A stretch of DNA of 64,000 nucleotides from Lachnospiraceae bacterium JLR.KK008 (GTDB lineage: Bacteria > Bacillota > Clostridia > Lachnospirales > Lachnospiraceae): contig CP143548.1 in assembly GCA_037015955.1 (NCBI GenBank), positions 3,032,001 through 3,096,000 on the forward strand. Reading direction: 5' to 3'. Made by a program: the position numbers and the translations under genes. Positions 1 to 8,707 of this stretch are shown here, piece after piece; positions within the stretch are counted from its first letter, which is position 1; each line of letters starts with the position of its first letter. The notes beneath the pieces are model-generated. The model did no database searches and had not been told where the DNA came from. It was given only the letters and a program-made list of their open reading frames with translations.

Positions 1-1
1 G

Positions 2-319
2 ATCAATGACGAAACTTCCGTCTTTTCTTATTATCAGGCACTCATCGCTCTGCGAAAAGATCCCCGCTATGCAGATACGATTGTCTATGGTATTTTGGAA
101 CCTTTTATGGAAGACACTGAAAATCTCATGGCCTTTTTCCGCAAAGGTGAGCGTCAGACGTTACTCGTACTTGCAAACTTCAGAAGGGAGCCGCGGAACC
201 TGACACTGCCATCCCCCTGCAAGAATATACTACTCAACAATTATGATACATTAACGATAGAAGATGACAAATCTGTCATATTAGACAATTACCAGTCTGT
301 AATTCTGGAACTGGAATAA
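2..319 (+). CDS. GH13 alpha-glucosidase, C-terminal fragment
   Basis: This is the last ~105 residues of a larger protein whose start lies before the window; the frame is open from base 2 to a TAA at 317-319. The text (SYYQALIALRKDPRYADTI, then a short beta-rich tail with LLVLANF) matches the end of the catalytic barrel and the C-terminal all-beta domain of GH13 oligo-1,6-glucosidase or trehalose-6-phosphate hydrolase type enzymes, where 'YY..LI.LR' is a family hallmark. The catalytic residues are outside the window, so substrate cannot be assigned. No operon partner is visible downstream: the next gene has its own ribosome site after a 66-bp gap. Confidence 0.8.
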   Translation: MNDETSVFSYYQALIALRKDPRYADTIVYGILEPFMEDTENLMAFFRKGERQTLLVLANFRREPRNLTLPSPCKNILLNNYDTLTIEDDKSVILDNYQSVILELE

Positions 320-385
320 TGGTTACAGGCAATTTATCTGTGTCCAATCAAAACTGCCTGCAAATCAATCCGGAGGATACGCTAC

Positions 386-1594
386 ATGATAAGGCAAAAC
401 ACATTTGTTACACTGAAAAAGGGCGAAGGCCGCACACTGAAAGCCGGCGGCATGTGGGTCTATGACAACGAGATCGACGCCGTCACTGGCAACTTTGAAA
501 ATGGGGATATTGTATCCATCCATGATTTTGACGGATATTTCATGGGCTATGGATTTCTCAATACCAATTCGAAAATTGCGGTCCGTCTGCTCTCCCGGCA
601 TAAAGACAATCCTGTCACGGAAGATTTTATCCACCGGAGGGTGCTGGATGCCTGGAATTATCGGAAAGAAACCGTAGACACCTCCTGCTGCCGTATCATT
701 TTCGGAGAAGCAGACTTTCTCCCCGGTATTGTCGTCGATAAATTCGCAGATGTCCTTGTAGTGGAGTCTCTCGCCCTTGGAATTGACCGTCTGAAATCTC
801 TGATTCTCACGGCTCTCGTTGATATTTTAAACAATGACGGCATCTCTGTACGCGGTATTTACGAGCGAAGCGATGCGAAAGTGAGAGAACAGGAGGGAAT
901 GACGCGCTGCAAAGGTTTTATCGGCACGCCTTTTGATACGAACGTGGAGATCTCGGAAAATGGAGTCAAATACCTTGTCGACGTAAAAGACGGGCAGAAG
1001 ACCGGATTTTTCCTCGATCAGAAATATAACCGGGCCGCCATCCATAAGATATGTAAAAACAAAAAAGTACTGGACTGCTTTACGCATACCGGCTCCTTTG
1101 CCCTCAATGCGGCAGTGGCCGGCGCCGCCTCCGTGCTTGGTGTCGATGCCTCGGAAACGGCCATCAGGCAGGCGCAAAAAAATGCGGCCCTTAACCATCT
1201 TGAATCGGTCGTACAGTTTCAGACTGCCGACGTCTTTGATCTGCTTCCTGCACTCGAACGTGCAGAGAAGTCTTATGATGTCGTCATTCTGGACCCTCCT
1301 GCTTTCACCAAATCCAGAAATTCCGTGAAAAATGCGATCAAAGGATACCGCGAGATTAACATGCGCGGCCTCAGACTTGTGAGAAACGGAGGTTTTCTTG
1401 CCACTTGCTCCTGTTCTCATTTTATGGATCCGGAACTGTTCGCAAAGACTATCAAAGAAGCTGCCAGAAGCGCTCACAAACGTCTGCGCCAGGTAGAGTT
1501 TCGTACCCAGGCGCCCGATCATCCAATTCTCTGGGCTGCTGACAGCTCTTATTACTTAAAATTTTATATTTTCCAGGTGGTGGAAGAAAGATGA
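386..1594 (+). CDS. rlmI: Class I SAM-dependent rRNA (cytosine-5) methyltransferase, RlmI/RlmK-like
   Basis: Predicted cytosolic 402-aa enzyme that methylates C5 of a 23S rRNA cytosine (RlmI family). An N-terminal PUA-like RNA-binding domain (about residues 1-80, with KKGEGRTLKAGGMWVYDNEI) is followed by a Rossmann methyltransferase domain: 'DCFTHTGSFALNA' SAM-binding loop, 'VLGVDASETAI' acidic loop, 'VILDPPAF' motif IV and 'ATCSCSHFM', whose Cys is the expected catalytic residue. Length is typical. A GGAGG ribosome site at 372-376 supports the ATG at 386. It converges on the glycan operon and ends in a hairpin. The exact target base is inferred from the family. Confidence 0.9.
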   Translation: MIRQNTFVTLKKGEGRTLKAGGMWVYDNEIDAVTGNFENGDIVSIHDFDGYFMGYGFLNTNSKIAVRLLSRHKDNPVTEDFIHRRVLDAWNYRKETVDTSCCRIIFGEADFLPGIVVDKFADVLVVESLALGIDRLKSLILTALVDILNNDGISVRGIYERSDAKVREQEGMTRCKGFIGTPFDTNVEISENGVKYLVDVKDGQKTGFFLDQKYNRAAIHKICKNKKVLDCFTHTGSFALNAAVAGAASVLGVDASETAIRQAQKNAALNHLESVVQFQTADVFDLLPALERAEKSYDVVILDPPAFTKSRNSVKNAIKGYREINMRGLRLVRNGGFLATCSCSHFMDPELFAKTIKEAARSAHKRLRQVEFRTQAPDHPILWAADSSYYLKFYIFQVVEER

Positions 1595-1605
1595 CTTCTT
1601 CCACC
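1579..1605. terminator. Hairpin between convergent genes
   Basis: GGTGGAAGAA at 1579-1588 pairs perfectly with TTCTTCCACC at 1596-1605 around a 7-nt loop that contains the rlmI stop codon. It sits exactly between the convergent rlmI and the last gene of the glycan operon, so it probably ends transcripts from both sides. The U-tract is weak on either strand. Confidence 0.5.
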
Positions 1606-3054
1606 TTATTCCCTCATTTCATCCATAATTTCCGCCAGTCCCGCTTCAAACTGTCGCATGGAAAAGCATCTTTCATATATGCCTCTTGCCCGCCTGCCTA
1701 TCTCCCGCAAGACGTCTCTGTGAGTCAGGCAGTATCTCAGCTTTTTCCGCAGTTCCTCCGCATTTTCTGTAGCAAAAATAAGTCCGTCTTTTCCATCTCT
1801 CATGTATTCGGCAATCCCCGCGCCGCTGCTCACAACCGTGGGCTTTCCGTACATCATTGCCTCTATTACCACCATTGATACCGTTTCCTGCCTTGACGCA
1901 CAGACCAGCACATCCGCTTCCTGAATCATTCGCAGCGTCTCTTCATGTGGCAGCGCTCCGAAAAACCGGACTGGCAGATGCAGCCTCTCACTGATCTCGC
2001 GCAGAGATGCGGCATATCGCGTATCTGCTTCTCCCACTAGCCAGAACTCGCAGACTGCTACTTCCTCACTTGTCAGATCACTGACCGCGTTCAACAGAAT
2101 ATCCTGTCCTTTCAGAGCACACACACCACCGATGAGCAGAAACGTGCAGCACCGCTTTTTCTCATTCCCGATCTCTCTGTCCGGCAGTCCGAACATCAGT
2201 CGTTTCACCGGAAACGAAGGGCATACTGCCCGGAATGCTCTCTCTGCCACTCCACTGACTGTGACGACCTTCAAATGTCCTGTTGGAATCGCACACACAC
2301 GCTCAGGAACTACGTTGTGGTACAGTGACTGCGGTTCGTGCAGCCACCAGATCACAGGAACAGACAAATTTCTCTCCAGCAACAGATAAAAAAGCTGCAC
2401 TGTATTGACAAAAAGCAGTCCGGCTCCCTGCGCCCACTCCATATCTTTCAGCCTGCCCATCCGCAGACGCTCATCAATTATGACGTCTGCCCCTGCTGCC
2501 AGAAAGCATTCTCTCATAGGGCCGTCTTCCGGTGCCCCTACGGTCAGACAGTAACCTTGTCGGACATATATCTCTGCCGCATACAGGAGACAGTTCGGTG
2601 CCCCGGTAACGGTCAGGTCATGCGAGATCATTACAATTCGCTCTCCCGCCATCCTTTCCTTCCCGTCAGTCCACTTCTCTGTACCGGTTTCACGCGCTCC
2701 CGCAATACTTTCCCGCACAGCTATTCTCTGTTCCCTCTCTCCCCGCTGCGCATGATAGACCCGCCAGGGGTCTGCTCTGTCCGCAGGAAGTTCAAACACA
2801 TAACGGATCTTCTCTTCCCCAATGCCCAGTTTCAACAACTGCTCTTTCATTTCCTTTGTATACAATAAGCTGCACAGATAAATCTGATCATACTCATAAT
2901 TGCCGATCTCACTGGGTGCAATAATGCGATGTCCATCCAGTTTCTTTCCCCATTTCACAGTATCATTGTCTACAAGGGCAACAATCTCTTCCCCCATGGT
3001 ATATTTTTTGTAGTGCAGATAATAGGTTCCGGTCCCAAATATCAGGATTTTCAT
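1606..3054 (-). CDS. GT4 glycosyltransferase with N-terminal Rossmann module
   Basis: 482-aa predicted retaining glycosyltransferase, last gene of the glycan operon. Residues ~1-90 form a Rossmann-like module ('ILIFGTGTYYLHY', 'VALVDND') like that in its operon neighbours. Residues ~135-480 are GT-B: an N-terminal 'TVTGAPNCLLYAAEIYVRQG' acceptor region, a 'IGGVCALKGQDIL' donor-domain start, and the EX7E motif in 'ETVSMVVIEAMMYGKP' followed by 'SSGAGIAEYMRDGKDGLIF', the nucleotide-sugar binding end typical of GT4. AAAGGAAG upstream supports the ATG at 3054. Donor and acceptor sugars cannot be read from sequence. Expected to add a sugar to the surface polymer or its lipid-linked precursor. Confidence 0.85.
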   Translation of the reverse strand: MKILIFGTGTYYLHYKKYTMGEEIVALVDNDTVKWGKKLDGHRIIAPSEIGNYEYDQIYLCSLLYTKEMKEQLLKLGIGEEKIRYVFELPADRADPWRVYHAQRGEREQRIAVRESIAGARETGTEKWTDGKERMAGERIVMISHDLTVTGAPNCLLYAAEIYVRQGYCLTVGAPEDGPMRECFLAAGADVIIDERLRMGRLKDMEWAQGAGLLFVNTVQLFYLLLERNLSVPVIWWLHEPQSLYHNVVPERVCAIPTGHLKVVTVSGVAERAFRAVCPSFPVKRLMFGLPDREIGNEKKRCCTFLLIGGVCALKGQDILLNAVSDLTSEEVAVCEFWLVGEADTRYAASLREISERLHLPVRFFGALPHEETLRMIQEADVLVCASRQETVSMVVIEAMMYGKPTVVSSGAGIAEYMRDGKDGLIFATENAEELRKKLRYCLTHRDVLREIGRRARGIYERCFSMRQFEAGLAEIMDEMRE

Positions 3055-3108
3055 AGACTTCCTTTCTATGGTCCCGTCCTGCCTGCTCCTGATCTGTCAG
3101 CGCAGTGC

Positions 3109-5423
3109 TTACTTCAATATTTTTGCCACGATCTGCCTCTCATATGTTTCATCAGGGATCGCATCCGGTGCATGATGCCAGGAAAGTTCCGCAACACCTT
3201 TTCCGGCAATGGGCACCCGGGTTTCTGCCTTGCACAGGGACCATTCATACTCGTTGTCAAGCTGACCTATGTCGACCGCCTGTATTCCATGACAAGTCAG
3301 ATCATAAGCCAACACAGTAGCTGTCGGTCCCAGACTGATCAGGGCAAGCATATCCTTAACTTTATGGGCAAGCGCACATTCCAGTATTCTATCATAACAG
3401 GCAAACGCATCCTGAGCCGGAGCAATGATACGTCTGACAGATTTTGTTCCTTCCAGTAGTCTGTTGCCAACCCCTGTCCTCGAATATTCCCCCTCGATAA
3501 GCAGTACATTGCGTCCTTTCCAGATGTCCTGAAATAATTTGAAAATCACATTGGCATGTTCTTTGTCCCGATAGATCAGATATGGCCTTGTGACATAAGC
3601 GTCATAAAAAGTCCGATTCGCCGGAATCAATCTGCCAACCTCCTCTCTTGTCTCCAAGTCTAAATACTGACGTATCTTATCGGCGGCATATTCCGTATAA
3701 ACTTCCAAAGAACCGAAAATGTCCGGTATGGCGAGCAGCACATTTTTTTCTTCCGAATGCAGGATCTCAAACAGCCTGTCACTCAGACATCTGTCCGGCT
3801 TTTGGAACCAGGGTCTTTCTTTTCCGCGTATCATCTCAAACTCCCCGTCTCCAAAACGGCACAGGGAGGCTTTCTCATGTTTCAGCCGTATTAATAATTC
3901 CTCCGCCGGAAGTACCGAAAAAGTCTGCTTTATATGATATTCATAGGGTGTATTGGCAAGACGCAGTTGATATTCTTCCAATAACAGGCGCTGCAGTAAC
4001 AATGTAACCCTGTTTTGTTCAAACACTTCCGCACCTCTGTCCTCTTCGTTCCAGAAAAAAAGCAATTTGTCTCTGCGGAGACCAACATTTGATGCAGTTT
4101 TTATAATATCACCGTAATTCTTTACGGACACGATGATCAGATCATAAACAAGCGGCTTCACCTCCTCCGGGCGGCAGACAGGCCATTCATTCATCCAAAG
4201 ACCGCCACTTTCAGAACCCATACTGTCTATCATTCCCCGTATCACAGCCTTTTCCTGATCGATACAGTTTATGACGTCGGCAGCATAAGCGCCGATTCCC
4301 CATACAAAAACCTTTTTCCTGACAGATTTCTTCCCAAGAACCAGACCATGTCGAAGCTGCGGCATGATCTCTTCCCCATAAGGAAAGAACATATACCCAT
4401 CAGAGAAAGAGACCGTAAAATGATGCCGCAGCAGATAATCAGATAAGGCTCTGCTTTGCCCCCCCCCCTATGGTATGTACAGGCTATCACCCGCAGATCC
4501 GTATTGTGATACAACATGTTTTCTCCGCCTTTTAGAGCCGCCATCTCGTCTCCTTCTATATCCATTTTCAGAAATGTGATCGGTGTTTGGGCATACTGAT
4601 TCAAAGTATCCAGCGTGATACATTCCCCGTCGTCTCTGTCCGACAACCTTCTCTCCACAATTTCCACTTTCTCTTTCCAATCTGCAAATGTATGCTGCAA
4701 TGCCTCGACCCACTCGGGATCGCTCTCAATCACATATATTTTCTTCGCCCGATCAATGCATTCCAGGGAGAAAAAGCCTTCCGCCGCACCGGCATCTGCC
4801 ACTACGTCTTTTTCCATTATGGCAAAACCCGGCTGACAGTAACAATGCGGCGAACATGCCGACTGCTCCCTGACAATCCCTGCAAGATAACTCACTGCCA
4901 TCTGTTCACTCATGCTTCGCTTGAAATATATTTTTTTTCCTTTCCAGCGAGAACAGACCAGTCCGTTCTCTTCCTCCCTCCAGACAGGGAATTCCGGGCA
5001 CTTCTCCGAATTGCCCTCTCCCGCGAAGTCAAAGAAAACATTCAGTTCATGGGATTCCAGATATTCCATCACAGACCTGATCTGCGGGTCCGCACTGTCA
5101 TGATACCGTTTCCTGATCTCCGCTTTGATTTTACTCAGGCAATACTGCCACGGCACAATATTGTCCTCCGGGATTTCTAATTGTTCCGTCAACTGTGCCC
5201 GGATCTGTTCATAAAAATGTTCCGGCAGGATCAAAACCGGAACTGCTTCCTCATAATGAGGCGCCCTGACTGCCACCTCACGGCCGCAGACAGAAACTAT
5301 ATTTCCCCACAGCCTTTTATCGTTGTCCCAAATCTCTGTCACGATAAATTCCTGCAGTTTATTCAAAATTGTCACAACTGTTTTCAGACGCCTGCCCGCG
5401 CCGAATAAAATAATCTTTTTCAT
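3109..5423 (-). CDS. FkbM methyltransferase fused to GT-D glycosyltransferase, out of frame at a G10 tract
   Basis: Two reading frames meet at the poly-G run (4459-4468). The upstream frame encodes a Rossmann module ('KIILFGAGRR', ~residues 1-100) and an FkbM-type O-methyltransferase ('DAGAAEGFFSLE' SAM loop, 'LKMDIEGDEMAALKG', 'VIACTYHR'). The downstream frame supplies the missing FkbM tail ('DYLLRHHFTVSFSDGYMFF'), then a second module ('VFVWGIGAYAADVI') and a GT-D (DUF1792) domain with 'CRFGDGEFEMIRG' and 'DIGQLDNEYEW', a family that transfers sugars onto glycans of surface proteins. With one more G the protein is 771 aa. As assembled, FkbM runs 60+ residues into a wrong tail ending at 4269. 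The ATG at 5423 is preferred; 5459 is possible. A GGGGAAGAG before an ATG at about 4362 could allow separate GT-D initiation. Confidence 0.8.
4459..4468 (-). repeat. Poly-G tract (G10 on coding strand) inside FkbM/GT-D gene
   Basis: Ten consecutive C on the plus strand, i.e. G10 on the coding strand. It lies exactly where the FkbM reading frame is lost: upstream 'ACTYHR', downstream in a different frame 'SRALSDYLLRHHF', which is the natural continuation of FkbM proteins. Tract lengths of 8 or 11 restore the frame. Long G runs of this kind are classical slipped-strand phase-variation sites in surface-glycan genes. Confidence 0.8.
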
Positions 5424-5460
5424 AGATACCAATCTCTTTTCTGATTGCATGATTCTCATA

Positions 5461-6572
5461 TTACATATGAGAAAATAGTAACTGTTCTTTTCTTAACCGC
5501 TCTTCCAAACATGGTTTTACTTCTAATGTATTTCTTACGCCAAGCGCTACGATAAGTCCGTCTGTCTCTTCACATACAAAATCATCCAAACGAATCTCCC
5601 CTTCCTCCCTGGGCTCCGAAACGACAAATCCGCTCAGCTCCCAGTTTTTCATCCGAAAATAATCCTCCAACCCTTTTCCATACTGGCCATGCCCGAAAAC
5701 ATATACTTTGCGATGCTCTTTTACAAATGCTGCTAACCCTGATGCACCCCACGGCCTCATACGCCCTTCCTGCTCCACCCGCTCCAGGTGTCGTAAGATC
5801 AGGTTATGATCATAATCGGTATGGTTTTCGATATAGTTTAATACGAGTCCTGCACTTTTACAATTAGCAGGCGTCATAGACCGATACTTTATAACAGGAA
5901 ATTTACTGTCGTTGATCATTTCATATGTGTAAACCATATAAGGGTTTCTTTTATTTTTTATGTACTGCCCGCCTCCATTTTCATCCAGATAAGAGGAAAA
6001 CCGAAATCCCTTACCGGAAAACCACACCGTAAACGCTATTTCGAACAGTTCGATCGCTTCCCGATATTTTTCAGGATAAACAAAACAGTTCCAGAACTCC
6101 TGCCAATAACGACTCATAAACATTCTTCTGTTTATAACAAGAAAGTAAGCCTGTATGTGCTCAGGCTCGTCCGAACCATCCTGCATAATCTTAGCCCCGC
6201 CGGCATTTCTGCTAAGTCCCCAGAAATCAAGCTCTTTTTCCTCCATCAACGAGAAAATTGTCTTCCATGGATACAGCGGTCCATAAAAGGTATCATTGCA
6301 CAGGACGATCTCATCCCACTGCCGCCAGTCTAGCTCTTTATATCGGTTGATTAGTACCTCCCTGTACCCCCCCCGTCGAATCCTATATTATCTCTGATAT
6401 AAATGTCTTCGCTGAACCTTCGCAGTACAGCCAGTCCATCGTCACAGATTTTGCCATTTACAACAATGATCAAGTCCGCCAACATCTGCTTCAGGCTGTC
6501 TAATAAGTAGACTTTGTATTCATCTATGATTCCTTTCGAATCATAGAATAAAAAGATGCCGATTCTTTTCAT
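5461..6572 (-). CDS. RgpF-like (rhamnan synthesis F) protein with C-terminal Rossmann module, out of frame at a G8 tract
   Basis: Two adjoining frames (6351-6572 and 5461-~6366) form one RgpF-family protein interrupted at the G8 run 6367-6374. The first frame gives 'IGIFLFYDSKGIIDEY', 'LIIVVNG' and 'IRDNIGFDGG'. The second continues 'YREVLINRY', 'DEIVLCNDTFYGPLYPW', 'DFWGLSRN' and 'HIQAYFLV', the diagnostic motifs of rhamnan/polysaccharide RgpF proteins. Nine G (or six) restores a 370-aa protein. After ~residue 285 a Rossmann-like module follows ('VYVFGHGQYGKGL', 'LIVALG'). The gene starts 6 bp after the methyltransferase gene, so translation is probably coupled. As assembled only a 73-aa stub is made from the normal start. 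Confidence 0.82.
6367..6374 (-). repeat. Poly-G tract (G8) inside RgpF-like gene
   Basis: Eight C on the plus strand (G8 on the coding strand) follow codons for 'NIGFD'. In the present register translation stops four codons later (TGRY-stop). With 9 or 6 G the frame continues into 'YREVLINRY', which is the expected family sequence. Confidence 0.8.
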
Positions 6573-6578
6573 CTATTT

Positions 6579-7498
6579 TTATTCCTTTCGTGGATATTTT
6601 GTTGCTCCGGTCACATCTTCCAGACAAATGTTTTTCCAGTCAAGATATTCTTCTTTTATCTGCATTGTTTTTTGCCCCAAAAATTCACTGTGACAATAGA
6701 GCCCGCCCACACACTGCCCCTGCAAATATCCACAGGCTTCTTCCGAAAACTCCGCTCCGGAAAGCAGATTGCTGCACCCTTTTTTCAGACACCTCATGCC
6801 AAACTTTTCCGGGAACAATACATGCAACGCATTTTCACTATACTGGAAAAAATGCCACGGCCTGTCGTGACTGCCGAACGCATAATGTGTCTCAATAAAC
6901 ACATAACCACCTGGTTTTAGTAATTTGATGATTTCCAATGCCGCCTGCCATGGCATAGCCAGATGTTCGAATACTGCACTGGAAAAAATCAGGTCAAACT
7001 GATGATCAAAATATTGACTTACCCTGTGAATATCTCCTACAATGTCAACGTTTTCTCCTTCATAATAGTCAAACCCTACATATCTCGCCTTAGAAAACAA
7101 GGAGCGAAAGTTGGCTCCTGTCACTACTCTGCTGCCAAGCTCCAGCACATCCATTCCCGGTTTGTCACAAAGCCTTTGCAAATATAAAGGCCATTTTTCA
7201 TGTGCAATCTCATCATCTGAAAGAACATCTTCCCGTTTCCATACTTCCACCGGTATCTCGTATTGATAAATGCCCTTTTGCTTCAGTATCTCTGCCATCT
7301 CGTTCGCATAAATCGAACAAAGCAAAATTTTTCTTCCCGCATAATCCCTTATATAGTCGTCCATCAAGATAAACGGTACTCCATCGGCAAATACCCCCCC
7401 CGGACAGAATCAATAACAGCCTCTACCCGATCACTACCAAGACGCTGAAATACCCGCTTTCCGATTTTTCCGCCACCAAACAATACTAATTTTTCCAT
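6579..7498 (-). CDS. SAM-dependent methyltransferase with N-terminal Rossmann module, out of frame at a G8 tract
   Basis: An ATG at 7498 opens a Rossmann-like module ('EKLVLFGGGKIGKRVFQRL', 'VEAVIDS') that runs into the G8 run at 7394-7401. As assembled, translation ends 14 codons later. The other frame continues 'VFADGVPFILMDDY', the expected rest of the module, and then a class I methyltransferase: 'DVLELGSRVVTG' SAM motif, 'YVGFDYYEGENVDIVGD', 'FDLIFSSAVFEHLAMPW' and 'LLKPGGYVFIET'. Nine G gives a continuous 306-aa protein. The domain resembles Methyltransf_11/Ubie-type enzymes; the substrate, probably a sugar or polyol in this locus, is unknown. The next gene follows after 6 bp. Confidence 0.8.
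7394..7401 (-). repeat. Poly-G tract (G8) inside methyltransferase gene
   Basis: Eight C on the plus strand (G8 coding) follow codons for 'VIDSV'. A length of 9 (or 6) joins the upstream 'MEKLVLFGGGKIG' frame to the downstream 'VFADGVPFILMDDY' frame. Confidence 0.8.
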
Positions 7499-7518
7499 AC
7501 TTTCCTTAGGCCTCATAA

Positions 7519-8664
7519 CTATAACCACTCCTCAATCCTCTTTTCCGTCTGTCCCCAGGACATGGCATGTTTCACACCTCTGTCCTGGTTACAGTACCGG
7601 CAGAAAGGAATCGGCCTTGCAAGACTCATCAAAATTTCTTCCGCCGAACCTGTCTGATAGATGTCAATAAAGTCTTGTTCGGACACTGTAAGATTTTTTT
7701 TGAAATAGTTGTTGAATTTATAAATTGCCGCCGGCCTTGTGCATGTATACAGCCTGCCATTTGACAGCTTGATACAATTATTTGCTTCAATACAACAGGC
7801 AAAGCTTTCTTCCGGTAGCTGATTACCGCTCAGATCCAACCCCATATTAGTCATAAACTTAAAGTCTTCGGAGGCGCCGAAGAATTCAAATGTAACGTTT
7901 TCTTCTATGGCTTTCTGCGATATTTTTTCATAATCGAGCACGATCGGATATTTTGTCACAATGATCGTAATTCTGTTGTCCCGACACACTCTCCAAAAGT
8001 CCTCATTACAACTTCCTAACAAAATGCCATTCGTAAAGACAGATATTTTTCCGACAGGAAACGCATTCCGCGCGATCTCCATGCACTCCGGCAGACGGGG
8101 ATGCAGCAGCGGTTCCCCGCCGATCAGATAAATACGTTCACATTCTCTGTCAAACAGCGTCCCTAATCTTTCAAAGTCACGCCGCATCTGATCGACATCA
8201 ATGAATTCCTCGTCCGCTATACAGGAAAACTGAGAACAGCACTTGCAGTTTAAATTGCAATGGGATGCTATGTCCACTTCAAACTGCAGTTTCTGTTTCG
8301 GTGTCAGTTTTTTCTTTCTCTGCTGTTCGTTCAGAAAAATTTCTGTTTCTTCCGTAACCGCCAAGATGATATTTTTTTCTTTAATTCCCAAAGCTATCAG
8401 TTGATCCCGCATCATATTCTCGTGAATCGAAGAAGTCAGCAGAAATATTCCGTCCTGATAACGCCTCGCCATTTCTTCCACCGGATAAACTTCATATTCT
8501 CCGTATCTGCCTTGTTTTTTATGCGAATTGTCACACAGAAATATGCTTTTCTCCGCAGCTTCTTTTCTGAGCATACGATACAGATAAAGCCCTGCATCTC
8601 CCCCTCCTGTTATGACAACAATGCTTTTCTCCTCTATTCTGCCAAGCAGCATTTTGTTATCCAT
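7519..8664 (-). CDS. Radical SAM protein with N-terminal Rossmann module (1 of 4)
   Basis: 381 aa. Residues ~13-110 form the Rossmann-like module ('IVVITGGGDAGLYLYRML', 'FLCDNS'). The radical SAM core starts at ~128 with the [4Fe-4S] motif CX3CX2C at C136, C140 and C143 (CNLNCKCC), then 'YLIGGEPLLHP' and 'ISVFTNGILL'. C-terminal cysteines (CCIEANNC, 'LYTCTRP', 'FCRYCNQDRG') suggest a SPASM-like auxiliary cluster region. 'GGEP' is the usual SAM-binding motif. GGGAGAG precedes the ATG at 8664. It sits between another radical SAM gene and the phase-variable methyltransferase. Reaction unknown; oxidation, epimerisation or C-C chemistry on a glycan or polyol precursor is an inference. Confidence 0.88.
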   Translation of the reverse strand: MDNKMLLGRIEEKSIVVITGGGDAGLYLYRMLRKEAAEKSIFLCDNSHKKQGRYGEYEVYPVEEMARRYQDGIFLLTSSIHENMMRDQLIALGIKEKNIILAVTEETEIFLNEQQRKKKLTPKQKLQFEVDIASHCNLNCKCCSQFSCIADEEFIDVDQMRRDFERLGTLFDRECERIYLIGGEPLLHPRLPECMEIARNAFPVGKISVFTNGILLGSCNEDFWRVCRDNRITIIVTKYPIVLDYEKISQKAIEENVTFEFFGASEDFKFMTNMGLDLSGNQLPEESFACCIEANNCIKLSNGRLYTCTRPAAIYKFNNYFKKNLTVSEQDFIDIYQTGSAEEILMSLARPIPFCRYCNQDRGVKHAMSWGQTEKRIEEWL

Positions 8665-8707
8665 CTAATCTCTCCCGTTTTTCCGTCTCCTGAGCCGTTC
8701 TTGCGTT

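Noticed and set aside
827-1522. Long antisense open frame within rlmI
   Set aside because: Shadow of a strongly recognised methyltransferase on the other strand.
7213-7413. Separate 66-codon gene upstream of the methyltransferase
   Set aside because: It is an out-of-frame reading of the module after the G tract; no ribosome site and no domain likeness.
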